Positions 24,894-33,299 of a stretch of 64,000 nt of DNA are shown here, one piece after another. The first letter of the stretch is position 1, and the number at the start of each line of letters is the position of its first letter. The translations under genes and the position numbers were made by a program. The notes beneath the pieces were generated by a model. That model saw only the letters and a program-made list of their open reading frames with translations, ran no database searches and was not told where the DNA came from. This DNA comes from Lentzea flava (GTDB taxonomy: Bacteria > Actinomycetota > Actinomycetes > Mycobacteriales > Pseudonocardiaceae): the NCBI RefSeq assembly GCF_014648475.1, contig NZ_BMRE01000029.1:1-64000 (forward strand), given 5' to 3'.

Positions 24894-26099
24894 TTGTACC
24901 TGTCCACAATTGACCGACCGAGAGCAGCGAGCTGGAAAGGGCTGAGCGGCAACGTCTTCGCGCTCGGCACGGTCAGCCTGATCACCGACGTCTCGTCGGA
25001 GATGGTGGCCGCGATCCTGCCGCTGTACCTGGTCATCGGCCTCCAGCTCAGCCCGGCCGCGTACGGGCTGATCGACGGCGTCTACACCGGCGCCACCACC
25101 CTGTTGCGGCTGGCGGGTGGTTACCTCGCCGACCGGACGAACAGGCGCAAGGCGGTCGCGGGCTTCGGCTACGGCATCTCCGCCGTGGCCAAGCTCGGCC
25201 TGCTCGCCGCGGGCAACTCCCTGACCGCGCTCGGGTTCGTGATCACCGCGGATCGGGCGGGAAAGGGCCTGCGCACCGCGCCGCGGGACGCGCTGATCAC
25301 GTTGTCCACGCCCAGCGGCGACCTGGGCCGCGCGTTCGGCGTGCACAGGGCGATGGACGGCATCGGCGCCTTCGCCGGGCCGCTCGTCGCGATGGCCGTT
25401 CTCGCGGCCTCGGCGCAGTCGTTCGACGCCGTGTTCGTCACGAGCTTCTGCATCGCCGCGTTCGGCGTGCTGGTGCTCGTGCTCTACGTGCGTGACCGGC
25501 CAGAACCGGTGCAGCGCAAGGAACCAGTCCGGCTCGCGCTGCTCAGGGATCCGGCCGTGCGCCGGATCGTGCTGGCCGCGTCGCTGCTCGGCCTGGTCAC
25601 CATCGGCGACGGGTTCGTGTACCTGTTGCTGCAGAAGCGGGAGGGGCTGGCGTTCGGCTGGTTCCCGCTGCTGGCCGTCGGCACGAGCCTGGTCTACCTG
25701 CTGCTCGCCGCACCGCTCGGCGCCCTCGCCGACCGGGTCGGCAGGCTCAAGGTGATGCTGTGCGGCTACGGCGCCCTGACCGCCGTCTACCTGCTGCTGC
25801 ACGGCCCGCTCGGCGGCTGGCCGCTGCTGGTGCTGGTCGTGGTGCTCTACGGTGTCTTCTACGCAGCCACGGACGGCGTGCTGATGGCGCTCGCCGGCCC
25901 GGTCCTGCCGGAACGGTTGCGCACCACCGGAATCGCGCTGATCCAAAGTGGACAGGCGCTCGCGTACCTCGGCTCCTCCGTGCTGTTCGGCCTCGCCTGG
26001 CAGTTCTGGAGCCCGGAAACCGCCACCAGGATCGCCGCGGTCGCGGTCGTCCTGGCCCTGCTCACCACCGCCGCACTGCTGGGACGTCGCACCTCGTGA
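24894..26099 (+). CDS. MFS transporter
   Basis: A 401-residue major facilitator with about 12 predicted membrane helices and the loop 2-3 motif GYLADRTNRRKAV. The start is a TTG at 24894 with GGAGG six bases upstream; no nearer ATG would keep the first helix. The first half includes LYLVIGLQLSPAAYGLIDGV. It overlaps the next gene by four bases (GTGA), so these two are co-translated. The substrate is unknown; sequence resembles drug/metabolite efflux members. Confidence 0.8.
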   Translation: MYLSTIDRPRAASWKGLSGNVFALGTVSLITDVSSEMVAAILPLYLVIGLQLSPAAYGLIDGVYTGATTLLRLAGGYLADRTNRRKAVAGFGYGISAVAKLGLLAAGNSLTALGFVITADRAGKGLRTAPRDALITLSTPSGDLGRAFGVHRAMDGIGAFAGPLVAMAVLAASAQSFDAVFVTSFCIAAFGVLVLVLYVRDRPEPVQRKEPVRLALLRDPAVRRIVLAASLLGLVTIGDGFVYLLLQKREGLAFGWFPLLAVGTSLVYLLLAAPLGALADRVGRLKVMLCGYGALTAVYLLLHGPLGGWPLLVLVVVLYGVFYAATDGVLMALAGPVLPERLRTTGIALIQSGQALAYLGSSVLFGLAWQFWSPETATRIAAVAVVLALLTTAALLGRRTS

Positions 26100-27052
26100 A
26101 GAACCGACTGCTGATCACCGTCATCGCCGCCGTGCTGCTCGGCGGCGTCGCCATCGGCTACACCGCGCTGTCCGGCACCTCACCCGGCGAGGCCGCGCAT
26201 TCCATCCCGGCGGGCACCGGCCCCCGGCTCATGATGCTCAGCAACGGCAGGCTCTCCACCGTGTCCCGCAGCGACCCGGCCGGGCCGCGGGAGATCACCG
26301 AGCAGCGCTGCGACCGGGCGTACGCCGCGAGCGGCACGATCTCGTGCCTGCGCCCGGTCGGCGCGTTGAAGGCGGGCGAACTCGCCGTGCTGGACAGCCA
26401 GCTGAAGGAACTGCGCACGGTTCCGCTGACCGGCTTCCCCAACCGCACCCGCGTTTCCGCCAGCGGCCGCATGGTCGCGTGGACGCTGTTCGTCGACGGA
26501 CATTCCTACGCCGCCAACGGTTTCTCGACCAGCACGGGCATCTTCGACACGAAGACCGGCGCGCTCGTGCAGTCGCTGGAGGAGTTCACCGTCGAAGGCA
26601 TGCCGCAGCTGCCGGTGGACGCGAACTTCTGGGGCGTCACGTTCACCGCCGACGACAACCGCTTCTACGCCACCATGTCGACCGGCCCGCACCGCTACCT
26701 GATCGAGGGCGACTTCGCGGCCCGCACGGTCCGGCCGCTGACGGAACACGACAACGTCGAGTGCCCGTCGCTGTCCCCCGACGGCACCCGCATCGCCTAC
26801 AAGGCGGCCGTCAACGGCGACCCGCAGCAGGGCTGGCGCGTCTCCGTGCTCGACCTGGCCACGAGCAGGATCACGCCGCTCGCCGAGACCCGCTCCGTCG
26901 ACGACCAGCCTGCCTGGCTCGACGACAGGACCGTCGCGTACGGGATCCAGCGCGACGACGGCCTGAACGACGTGTGGTCGGTGCCCGCCGACGGCACCGG
27001 AACGCCCAGGATCGAGATCCCCGAGGCGAGCTCACCGGCGCCGATCGGCTGA
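26096..27052 (+). CDS. membrane-anchored TolB/PD40 beta-propeller protein
   Basis: A 318-residue protein with an N-terminal signal or anchor (VKNRLLITVIAAVLLGG) and at least two PD40-like repeats (CPSLSPDGTRIAYKA; DDQPAWLDDRTVAYGIQ, then DVWSVPADGTG). PD40 propellers bind proteins or ligands and have no catalysis of their own. The start is GTG at 26096, overlapping the MFS stop, and the next minus-strand gene overlaps its 3' end by 21 bases. It probably assists the co-translated transporter or senses its cargo (inference). Confidence 0.75.
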   Translation: MKNRLLITVIAAVLLGGVAIGYTALSGTSPGEAAHSIPAGTGPRLMMLSNGRLSTVSRSDPAGPREITEQRCDRAYAASGTISCLRPVGALKAGELAVLDSQLKELRTVPLTGFPNRTRVSASGRMVAWTLFVDGHSYAANGFSTSTGIFDTKTGALVQSLEEFTVEGMPQLPVDANFWGVTFTADDNRFYATMSTGPHRYLIEGDFAARTVRPLTEHDNVECPSLSPDGTRIAYKAAVNGDPQQGWRVSVLDLATSRITPLAETRSVDDQPAWLDDRTVAYGIQRDDGLNDVWSVPADGTGTPRIEIPEASSPAPIG

Positions 27053-27229
27053 TCGCCACGCCACCAGCCCGAAGGCGAGCAGCGCGGCGGCACACGCGGC
27101 GATCACCGTGCCGGTGGTGACGTTTCCCTGCCACCGCACGGCAAGGCCGACGACCAGCGCGACGACGGCCACCGCCACGACGCCCTGGATCCAGCGCGGC
27201 CACGTCGTGAGGTCGATTCGCTTGCGCAC
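27032..27229 (-). CDS. small two-helix membrane protein
   Basis: A 65-residue protein with a basic N-terminus (VRKRIDL), two hydrophobic helices (about 17-31 and 39-57) and a basic tail (RSADRRR). It matches no family I recognise. GTG at 27229 lacks a Shine-Dalgarno sequence, but GATAAT occurs eight bases upstream on this strand (27238-27243), so a leaderless transcript is plausible; dyad B would then lie at about -35. It is divergent from the putative effector and shares its control region. It could be a holin-like or immunity-like partner, but nothing in the sequence proves that. Confidence 0.55.
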   Translation of the reverse strand: MRKRIDLTTWPRWIQGVVAVAVVALVVGLAVRWQGNVTTGTVIAACAAALLAFGLVAWRSADRRR

Positions 27230-27269
27230 CAAGGCAGATTATCGCCGCCACTGCCTCGATCGGCCCGTT

Positions 27270-27285
27270 CTGCCCCAACGGGCAG
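27270..27285. promoter_or_regulatory. eCIS dyad, copy B (CTGCCCCAACGGGCAG)
   Basis: A perfect dyad identical over all 16 bases to copy C at 33991. It lies between the small membrane gene (start 27229, minus) and the effector gene (start 27332, plus), about 46 bases upstream of the latter. Proposed operator that brings the effector into the eCIS regulon. Confidence 0.65.
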
Positions 27286-27331
27286 CATCAACGGCCTCTC
27301 CGCACGACCGTCGCGGCATTTCCGCGGCACG

Positions 27332-30300
27332 GTGCGCTCGCTGACAGTGGACGTTGTGAGCGGCTTGGACCGTGAGGAAAAACGGACACCCCCGGAGTCG
27401 CCCCGCCGACCTCCTGCCGCCGGGGTGAAACCGGCCGCGCACGCGATGCTCGCTTTGCAACGCGCCGCGGGGAACACCGCGGTCAACAGCATGATCGCCC
27501 AGCGCGTGCCCGACTCGGGGCAGATGTCGGAGATCAACGCGACCGCGGACGCCGTGGTGCACGAGGCGTCCGCCAAGGAGGGCGCGCCACCGGAAGAACG
27601 GCCTCCCGCCGGGGATCCAGCCGCGATCAGGGCGCGGCAGCGTGCCGCGTTCGCCCAGCCCGACAAGGTCTCGGCCGAGCGGTCGAAGGTCGTGGCGGCA
27701 GCGGCGGAGACCAAGACGGAAGCCGCGAGGCCGGCCGCTCCCGTGACGCCGCCTCGTCCCGCACCCGCCGCACCGCCGGAAAGCCGTGCGCCGCAAACAG
27801 AAGCGCCCGCCGCCGCCGTCGCCTCCGCCAGTGACGCTGTCGCCCGTGCCGCGGCGGTCCCCGTTCCCGAGCCCCCGGCACAGGTCGCGCCACCGGCGTT
27901 CGCACCGCCGGTCGACTCCGGCGGGCGCCCCGTGCCCGCCAATCCCGTCGCGGACCAGGCGGTCGCCGCCGTCGCGATCAAGCTGCAGCAGTTGCGGTAC
28001 ACGGGACACCAGCTGGCGGCAGAGGCGGCGGCGTCACGGGCTCGTGGTCACGCCCTGGAGGCCGGACTGCAGACCGCGCGGGCCAAGGTCGCCGAGGCGG
28101 ACACCTCCATCACGACCGTGCGAGGACACGTCGATCAACGCCGTGCGGTGGCCGATCAGTCGAAGAACGCGCTGACGTCGTCCACGGAGAAGGCCACGCA
28201 GGTCGCGGCCGAAGCGCCGGGGTTCGCGTCGAAAGCCGACGAGGGCAAGGCGAAGACCGGTCCGATGGTGTCCGAAGCGCGGCAGCTGGGCGGCCGCGCA
28301 GCGTCCGTGCAGCCCGAGGACGCCGAGGCGGCCGGCAAGGCCCGTGAACAGGCCGGGCAGGTCAACAGGATCGGTAACGACCTGGGCAGCATCGACGGCG
28401 CGATCAGCGCCACCGGTCAGCGCGCGACCGGGCTCGTCGACGAGGCGGCCCGCGCGACGGCGCTCAACTCCGAGGCGAGCGGCAAGATCGCGGCCACGGA
28501 GGCCACCCTGGCGTCGACCACCGGCAAGCTCGACGAGCTCACCGCGCAGAACACGCAGGCGAAGTCGGACATCGCCGCGCTGGCAGGCGGACCGGCCGAG
28601 ATGCGCGAGGGTGCCGCGCAACTCGACGAGCGGGGCGCGGCGGCGATGACCGCGTCGACCGCGCTGGAGTCCAGGCTGCACGCCACGCAGACCGCGTACC
28701 TGGGTGCGATGGCTTCCGTACCGGCGCGGCAACTGCGTCAGGGCCCTGCCCTCCAGCGCGAGGCGTACGGCGACCGGGAAAGGGTGAACCTGACCCACGG
28801 CCTGCCCGCGTGGCTCACCGGCGAGGACCCGCCGTCCGCACGGGCGCGCGCCGAACAAGCCGCCGCGGCCGAACAGCGCAGGCTGGACGAGCTGCGCCAG
28901 ATCGAGGCCGAGTCGCACGGCAACTTCGCGTCACTGGGCGCCGGCGCGAAGGCGAGCCTGGCGCTGCGCATGACGTTCTCCCGCCTCACCGGCTCGCTCG
29001 GCGCCACGAACTGGCCGAAGTTCGGCCTCAACATCCTGCGCGGCTTCGTCGACCCGCGGGTGTCGATGACCGGTGTCCTGACCGGCCTCGGCATGATCCT
29101 CTCCGGCGGCGCCAACCTCTTCAGCCGCCAGCAGTGGGAACGCGACCCGGTCGGCAACCTGCTGAAGTCCGCCGCCGACATCGCCACCGGCATCACCATC
29201 GTGCTCGGTTCGGTCGCGGGCCTGGCGATCGCCGTGATCGCCATCTGCGCCGCGGCCATCCTTCTCACCTTCGGCGCGGCCAGTCCGGTCTGCGTCCCGA
29301 TCATCACGTTCTGCAGCAGCGTGGCCGCCACCGTCGGCCCGTGGGCGGTGGAGGCGGCCGCCATCGCCCTGGAGCTCAACGCGTTCGTGCTCATCAAGAA
29401 CCTGGTCGACGCCGCCACGGCCGACACCGCGGGACGACTGCGCCAGGAGTCCGAGGACATGGCCTCCGACACCGAGACCATGGGCGTGATGGCGATGCAG
29501 ATCGCCGGCGAGAAGGCCGGCCAGGTGGTCGGTCCGAGAATCTCGAACGCGGTCGGCGCCGTGCAGTCGGGCCTGCAGGGCTCGACCTCGGTGGCGGCGC
29601 GGGCCATGGGCGCCGCGATCGGCGACATCCGCGGCGCGGTGGCGGCGGGCAGGCCGTTCGGCAGCGGCGCGGAACCAGCGCCCGTGGCGGAAGGTGCAGC
29701 TGCTGGTGAGGGTGCGACGGCGGGTGAGGCGCCGGTGGCGGCGGGTGAGGCGCCCGCGGTGCCGGAGAGCGCGGTGCCGGACACGGCACCGGCTTCCGAG
29801 GCACCGGCGGTCACCGAGGCGCCCGCAGTTTCCGAGGCGCCCGCGGCCTCCGAAGCACCGGCACCGGCGGCGAGCGATGCACCACCCGTGTCCGAACGCG
29901 CGCCAGCTCCCGCAGATCTTCCGGAGGGAACCGCAGCCAACGACAACGCCATCCCGGAGTTCGAGCCCGTCGACGTCCCCGAAGGCACCGCGGCCAACGA
30001 CAACGCGCGGCCGTCCGGCGAGCCCGTCGAGGCTGCTCTGCCCGCGACAGGCACCGACGGCCAACCAGCTCGCAGGCAGTTCACCGTCATCGAAGGCGAG
30101 GGCGGCCGTGCTCCGGACCGCCCGGTGGCATCGGCGGGCACCGGTGAACGGCTCGACCTGCGCCAGGTGGAGATCATCGGCGAGTTCGTGGAGGGACAGG
30201 GCAAAGCCACCAGCGGGGATCTGGGTGAGGACGCGCTGGGACAACACGGCATGCACGACGCCGACACACCGGGCGGCGCCGGGCAGCGGCCTGAGCTCGA

Positions 30301-30610
30301 ACGGGGCAACTTCGCCCACGAGCACGGTGACGTGCTCGTGCCGGAGGACCAAATGCCGCGCGGCCTCAACCGCGAGTTCGAGATCGAGTTCCCGGAAGGC
30401 GGCTCGAAGCGGCTGGACCGCGTCGACATGGCGAACGGCGTGATCTACGAGATCAAGCCGAACACCCCCTCGGCGATCGCCGAGGGTCAGCGGCAGGTCG
30501 CCATCTACGTGCTCCACATGAACGAGCAGTACCCGCGGCCGGGCGGCTGGTCGGGCAGGGTGGTGACCTACGACCCGGCAGCCGCCGCGGCGCTGCTGGG
30601 CCAGAAGTGA
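27332..30610 (+). CDS. putative eCIS effector: long polymorphic protein with C-terminal PD-(D/E)XK nuclease-like domain
   Basis: A 1,092-residue protein. A Pro/Ala-rich head carries LQRAAGN (42-48), a motif shared with the nearby DUF4157 protein. A long Ala/Gln/Glu-rich helical region covers about 200-480, and three hydrophobic segments follow (about 580-605 and 620-690). A low-complexity linker contains APAVSEAPAASEAP and two copies of PEGTAANDNA. Residues about 990-1092 look like a restriction-endonuclease-fold toxin: D1029/D1032, then E1040-I-K1042 in YEIKPNT, and a Q-containing helix. Start is uncertain: GTGs at 27332, 27347 and 27356. No immunity gene follows, since the next gene is convergent. 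The nuclease call is by motif only. The plus-strand gene lies inside the minus-strand eCIS locus. Confidence 0.7.
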   Translation: MRSLTVDVVSGLDREEKRTPPESPRRPPAAGVKPAAHAMLALQRAAGNTAVNSMIAQRVPDSGQMSEINATADAVVHEASAKEGAPPEERPPAGDPAAIRARQRAAFAQPDKVSAERSKVVAAAAETKTEAARPAAPVTPPRPAPAAPPESRAPQTEAPAAAVASASDAVARAAAVPVPEPPAQVAPPAFAPPVDSGGRPVPANPVADQAVAAVAIKLQQLRYTGHQLAAEAAASRARGHALEAGLQTARAKVAEADTSITTVRGHVDQRRAVADQSKNALTSSTEKATQVAAEAPGFASKADEGKAKTGPMVSEARQLGGRAASVQPEDAEAAGKAREQAGQVNRIGNDLGSIDGAISATGQRATGLVDEAARATALNSEASGKIAATEATLASTTGKLDELTAQNTQAKSDIAALAGGPAEMREGAAQLDERGAAAMTASTALESRLHATQTAYLGAMASVPARQLRQGPALQREAYGDRERVNLTHGLPAWLTGEDPPSARARAEQAAAAEQRRLDELRQIEAESHGNFASLGAGAKASLALRMTFSRLTGSLGATNWPKFGLNILRGFVDPRVSMTGVLTGLGMILSGGANLFSRQQWERDPVGNLLKSAADIATGITIVLGSVAGLAIAVIAICAAAILLTFGAASPVCVPIITFCSSVAATVGPWAVEAAAIALELNAFVLIKNLVDAATADTAGRLRQESEDMASDTETMGVMAMQIAGEKAGQVVGPRISNAVGAVQSGLQGSTSVAARAMGAAIGDIRGAVAAGRPFGSGAEPAPVAEGAAAGEGATAGEAPVAAGEAPAVPESAVPDTAPASEAPAVTEAPAVSEAPAASEAPAPAASDAPPVSERAPAPADLPEGTAANDNAIPEFEPVDVPEGTAANDNARPSGEPVEAALPATGTDGQPARRQFTVIEGEGGRAPDRPVASAGTGERLDLRQVEIIGEFVEGQGKATSGDLGEDALGQHGMHDADTPGGAGQRPELERGNFAHEHGDVLVPEDQMPRGLNREFEIEFPEGGSKRLDRVDMANGVIYEIKPNTPSAIAEGQRQVAIYVLHMNEQYPRPGGWSGRVVTYDPAAAAALLGQK

Positions 30611-30614
30611 GGAG

Positions 30615-31313
30615 TCACTCGGCGGCGGCTTCTTCCTCTTCCTCGGCCCGCTGCACGAACGTCTGCGCGGTCTCCTCCTCAGGAGCCTCCTCGCGCTGCA
30701 CGTGCGCCTCCCCGTGGTCTTCACACCGCTGCACCGGAGCAGCAGCAGGCGCGGCCATGATCCGATCCGCGTTGGCCACGGCATCCCGCTCGAACCGGTC
30801 GGACGGATCGCTGACCTTCACCCCACCCCCGGCATCGGTACCGTCGACCGGCCCTGACCGCTGCTGCACCACGTGCGTCAGCTCATGAGCCAGCATGTGC
30901 TTGCCGGAATCCGAGGAGGGGTCGTACCTGTCGCGCTGGAACACGATGTTCGAGCCGACGGTGTAGGCATGGGCGTTCACCGAGCGGGCGGAGTGGTCCG
31001 CCGCGGCGTCGGTGTGCACGCGCACGTCGGAGAAGTCCTGGCCGAAGCGGCCTTCCATGTCCTCGCGCACGTCCGCGGCCAGCGGCGAGCCGCCGGACGA
31101 GATGACGTCGTGCACGGGCGAGCGTTCTTCCTCCACGACCGCGCCGACGCCGGCGTTGCCCACGGCACGTTGCAGGCCCAGCATCCCGGCCGGTCCGAGC
31201 ACGTCGGTGCGTCCGGCGGCGGCCGCGCGGCCGAGCAGGTCGGTTTCCTCGTGCTGGACCCGGTCGCCCTTGGGGCGGAAGGAAGTCTCCGCGTCGAAAT
31301 CGTGTCCGTGCAT
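30615..31313 (-). CDS. DUF4157 (zincin-like) eCIS-associated protein
   Basis: A 232-residue protein. Residues 47-53 are LQRAVGN. The DUF4157 domain (about 70-155) has HELTH at 143-147, a zinc-metallopeptidase signature, in MLAHELTHVVQQR. The C-terminal part is acidic and holds three VQR triplets before an E/A tail. DUF4157 is frequent in eCIS loci as cargo or part of cargo; here no separate toxin domain is fused. It is the last gene of the DUF4255-AAA+-DUF4157 unit, 21 bases after the ATPase. Its stop is five bases from the convergent effector stop. A metal-dependent protease acting on cargo or target is possible; activity is unproven. Confidence 0.8.
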   Translation of the reverse strand: MHGHDFDAETSFRPKGDRVQHEETDLLGRAAAAGRTDVLGPAGMLGLQRAVGNAGVGAVVEEERSPVHDVISSGGSPLAADVREDMEGRFGQDFSDVRVHTDAAADHSARSVNAHAYTVGSNIVFQRDRYDPSSDSGKHMLAHELTHVVQQRSGPVDGTDAGGGVKVSDPSDRFERDAVANADRIMAAPAAAPVQRCEDHGEAHVQREEAPEEETAQTFVQRAEEEEEAAAE

Positions 31314-31334
31314 CTCCGCTCCCTGTGAAATGAG

Positions 31335-33299
31335 CTAACTCACCAGACGTTCGGTTGCCAGTTCGAAGTAGCGGCCGAACTCGCGTTCCCCCACCAGCCG
31401 TCCGAGCTTGCGGTACTCGCGCGCCACCGCGCCGATCAGTTCGACCATGCCGACCACGTGGCCCGCCTCGGCCGCCAGGTAGGCCGCCGTCACAGCCGCC
31501 GACCTGATGTGGCCGCCCGCCAGTTCGAACGACGCCGCCAGGAAGTCCAGGTCCACATCGGACGATCGCGGCACCGAGGTGCCCAGGCAGCGGTCCCACA
31601 GGCCGCGGCGCAGGTCCGCGTCGGGCAACGGGAAGTCCACGATCACGTCGAGGCGACGGGTGAAGGCGTCGTCGAGGTTCGCGCGCAGGTTCGTGGCCAG
31701 CACGGCGATGCCGTCGAAGGATTCCATGCGCTGCAACAGGTACGCGCTCTCGATGTTCGCGTAACGATCGTGTGCGTCGCGGACTTCCGACCGCTTGCCG
31801 AAGATCGCGTCGGCCTCGTCGAACAGCAGCACGCCGTTGACGCCCGCCGCCTCGACGAAGATGCGCTCCAGGTTCTTCTCGGTCTCGCCGACGTACTTGT
31901 CCACGACCGTCGCCAGGTTGACCGTGTAGAGGTCGAGCCCGAGCGAGGCCGCGATCACCTCGGCCGACATCGTCTTGCCCGTGCCGGAGTCGCCCGCGAA
32001 CAACGCCGTCACACCGCGGCCGCGGCCGCCGCCCGGCCGCATGCGCCACTCGTCGATCACGCGGTCCCGGTACCTGGCCCTGGCCGCGAGCTCGCGCAGC
32101 AACGACGTGACGGGCGGGGGCAGCACCAGGTCCTGCCACGACACCGCGGGCTCGATGCGACGGGCCAGGCGTTGCAGCCCTCCCGCGTTCTGGCTGCGCG
32201 CACCGGCCCTGAGATGCGTGACGTCGACCAGGCCGTCGTCGGCCAGCGCCGAGACCGTGGCCGCGTTCGCCGCTCTGCTGATCTGCGTGGGGCCGAGGAC
32301 GAAGTGCGCGGTGACCTCGGCCGGGTCGATCCCCTGCGCCAGCTTGCCGTCCAGCTCCGTGCGCCACAGGTTCACCCGCACCTCGAACGGCACCTGCACC
32401 GCGTCGTGCTGCAACGGCGGAACCCGCGTCCAGCGCGGTTCCCACGCGCCCGGCCCGTACGCGATCACCGGGATCTCGTCGTGCAGCAACGGATCCAGTG
32501 AGAAGTTCGAGTCGACGGGCCCGATCGCGATCCCCGCGCCCCTGAGCAACGCCTCACGGGTGACCGCCAGCGCGTCGGTCATGCGCGCCGCGTCCACGAG
32601 CAGCGCGGGGAAACCGGCCCGCGCCAGTGCCGCCACGGCGAGCTCGGCCGCGCCGCCGCCGGGGTGCTCGCGCAGGTACACGAGCCGGACACCGCGTTCG
32701 ATGCCGCGCGCGAGCCGGTCCGCGCCCGGCATGGCCACCGGATCTCCCGGCAGCGTCACGAAGTCCGCGAGCAGCGGGTCCGGCCGGTCGTCACCGAGCA
32801 GGTGCGCCCCGACCCGGTCCGGTACCCGCAACGACCGGCTGAGCAGCGGCCTTTCCCGGTCCTCCGTGGTGATGAGCCCGCACCGCACGAGCGGGCTGCC
32901 GTGGTCGAGCCTCGCCCTGCCCTGCGACGACGCCTCCGCGAGCCCGCACAGCCTCAGCGCGAGCCCGACCGTCGCCCTGCGCCGCGTCACGTCGTCGTTC
33001 AGGTACCCGTAGAACTGCTCGAACCGGCTGTCGACGTCCGGCGCGAGCGCCACGAGCAGCAACTCGACGTCCACTTCGGACAGTTGCGCCTTCCGCGCCA
33101 GCCGGCCGAGCCGCCCGTCCGCCGTCGTCTCGGTGAACGGCGCGAACGGTTCCCTGCCGCTGTCCAGCAGCGCCTCGATGACCTCGTCCGACAGGTAGAG
33201 CCCGCGGAACGGGTCGTCCGGGTTCGGATCCGTGGCCCGCCGCGCCGCCACCGCCACCCGGATCCGCCGCTCCAGCCCTGCCATCCGCTCGAAGATCAT
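31335..33299 (-). CDS. AAA+ ATPase of the eCIS (Afp15-type)
   Basis: A 654-residue protein. The N-terminal half (about 1-380) is the eCIS-specific winged-helix/AAA-like region. The C-terminal AAA+ core has Walker A GDSGTGKT (about 433-440), Walker B NGVLLFDEADAIFG (about 490) and RRLDVIVDFPLPDADLRRGLW after the arginine-finger region. Afp15-like ATPases are needed for particle assembly. It overlaps the cap gene by four bases (ATGA), fixing its start at 33299. Together with the cap gene this is the distal part of the eCIS locus, separated from the structural operon by about 8 kb. Confidence 0.92.
   Translation of the reverse strand: MIFERMAGLERRIRVAVAARRATDPNPDDPFRGLYLSDEVIEALLDSGREPFAPFTETTADGRLGRLARKAQLSEVDVELLLVALAPDVDSRFEQFYGYLNDDVTRRRATVGLALRLCGLAEASSQGRARLDHGSPLVRCGLITTEDRERPLLSRSLRVPDRVGAHLLGDDRPDPLLADFVTLPGDPVAMPGADRLARGIERGVRLVYLREHPGGGAAELAVAALARAGFPALLVDAARMTDALAVTREALLRGAGIAIGPVDSNFSLDPLLHDEIPVIAYGPGAWEPRWTRVPPLQHDAVQVPFEVRVNLWRTELDGKLAQGIDPAEVTAHFVLGPTQISRAANAATVSALADDGLVDVTHLRAGARSQNAGGLQRLARRIEPAVSWQDLVLPPPVTSLLRELAARARYRDRVIDEWRMRPGGGRGRGVTALFAGDSGTGKTMSAEVIAASLGLDLYTVNLATVVDKYVGETEKNLERIFVEAAGVNGVLLFDEADAIFGKRSEVRDAHDRYANIESAYLLQRMESFDGIAVLATNLRANLDDAFTRRLDVIVDFPLPDADLRRGLWDRCLGTSVPRSSDVDLDFLAASFELAGGHIRSAAVTAAYLAAEAGHVVGMVELIGAVAREYRKLGRLVGEREFGRYFELATERLVS

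Noticed and set aside
30607..30888. Small plus-strand frame after the effector as an immunity gene
   Set aside because: It is antisense to the DUF4157 coding region, Ser-rich, and has no start signal of its own.
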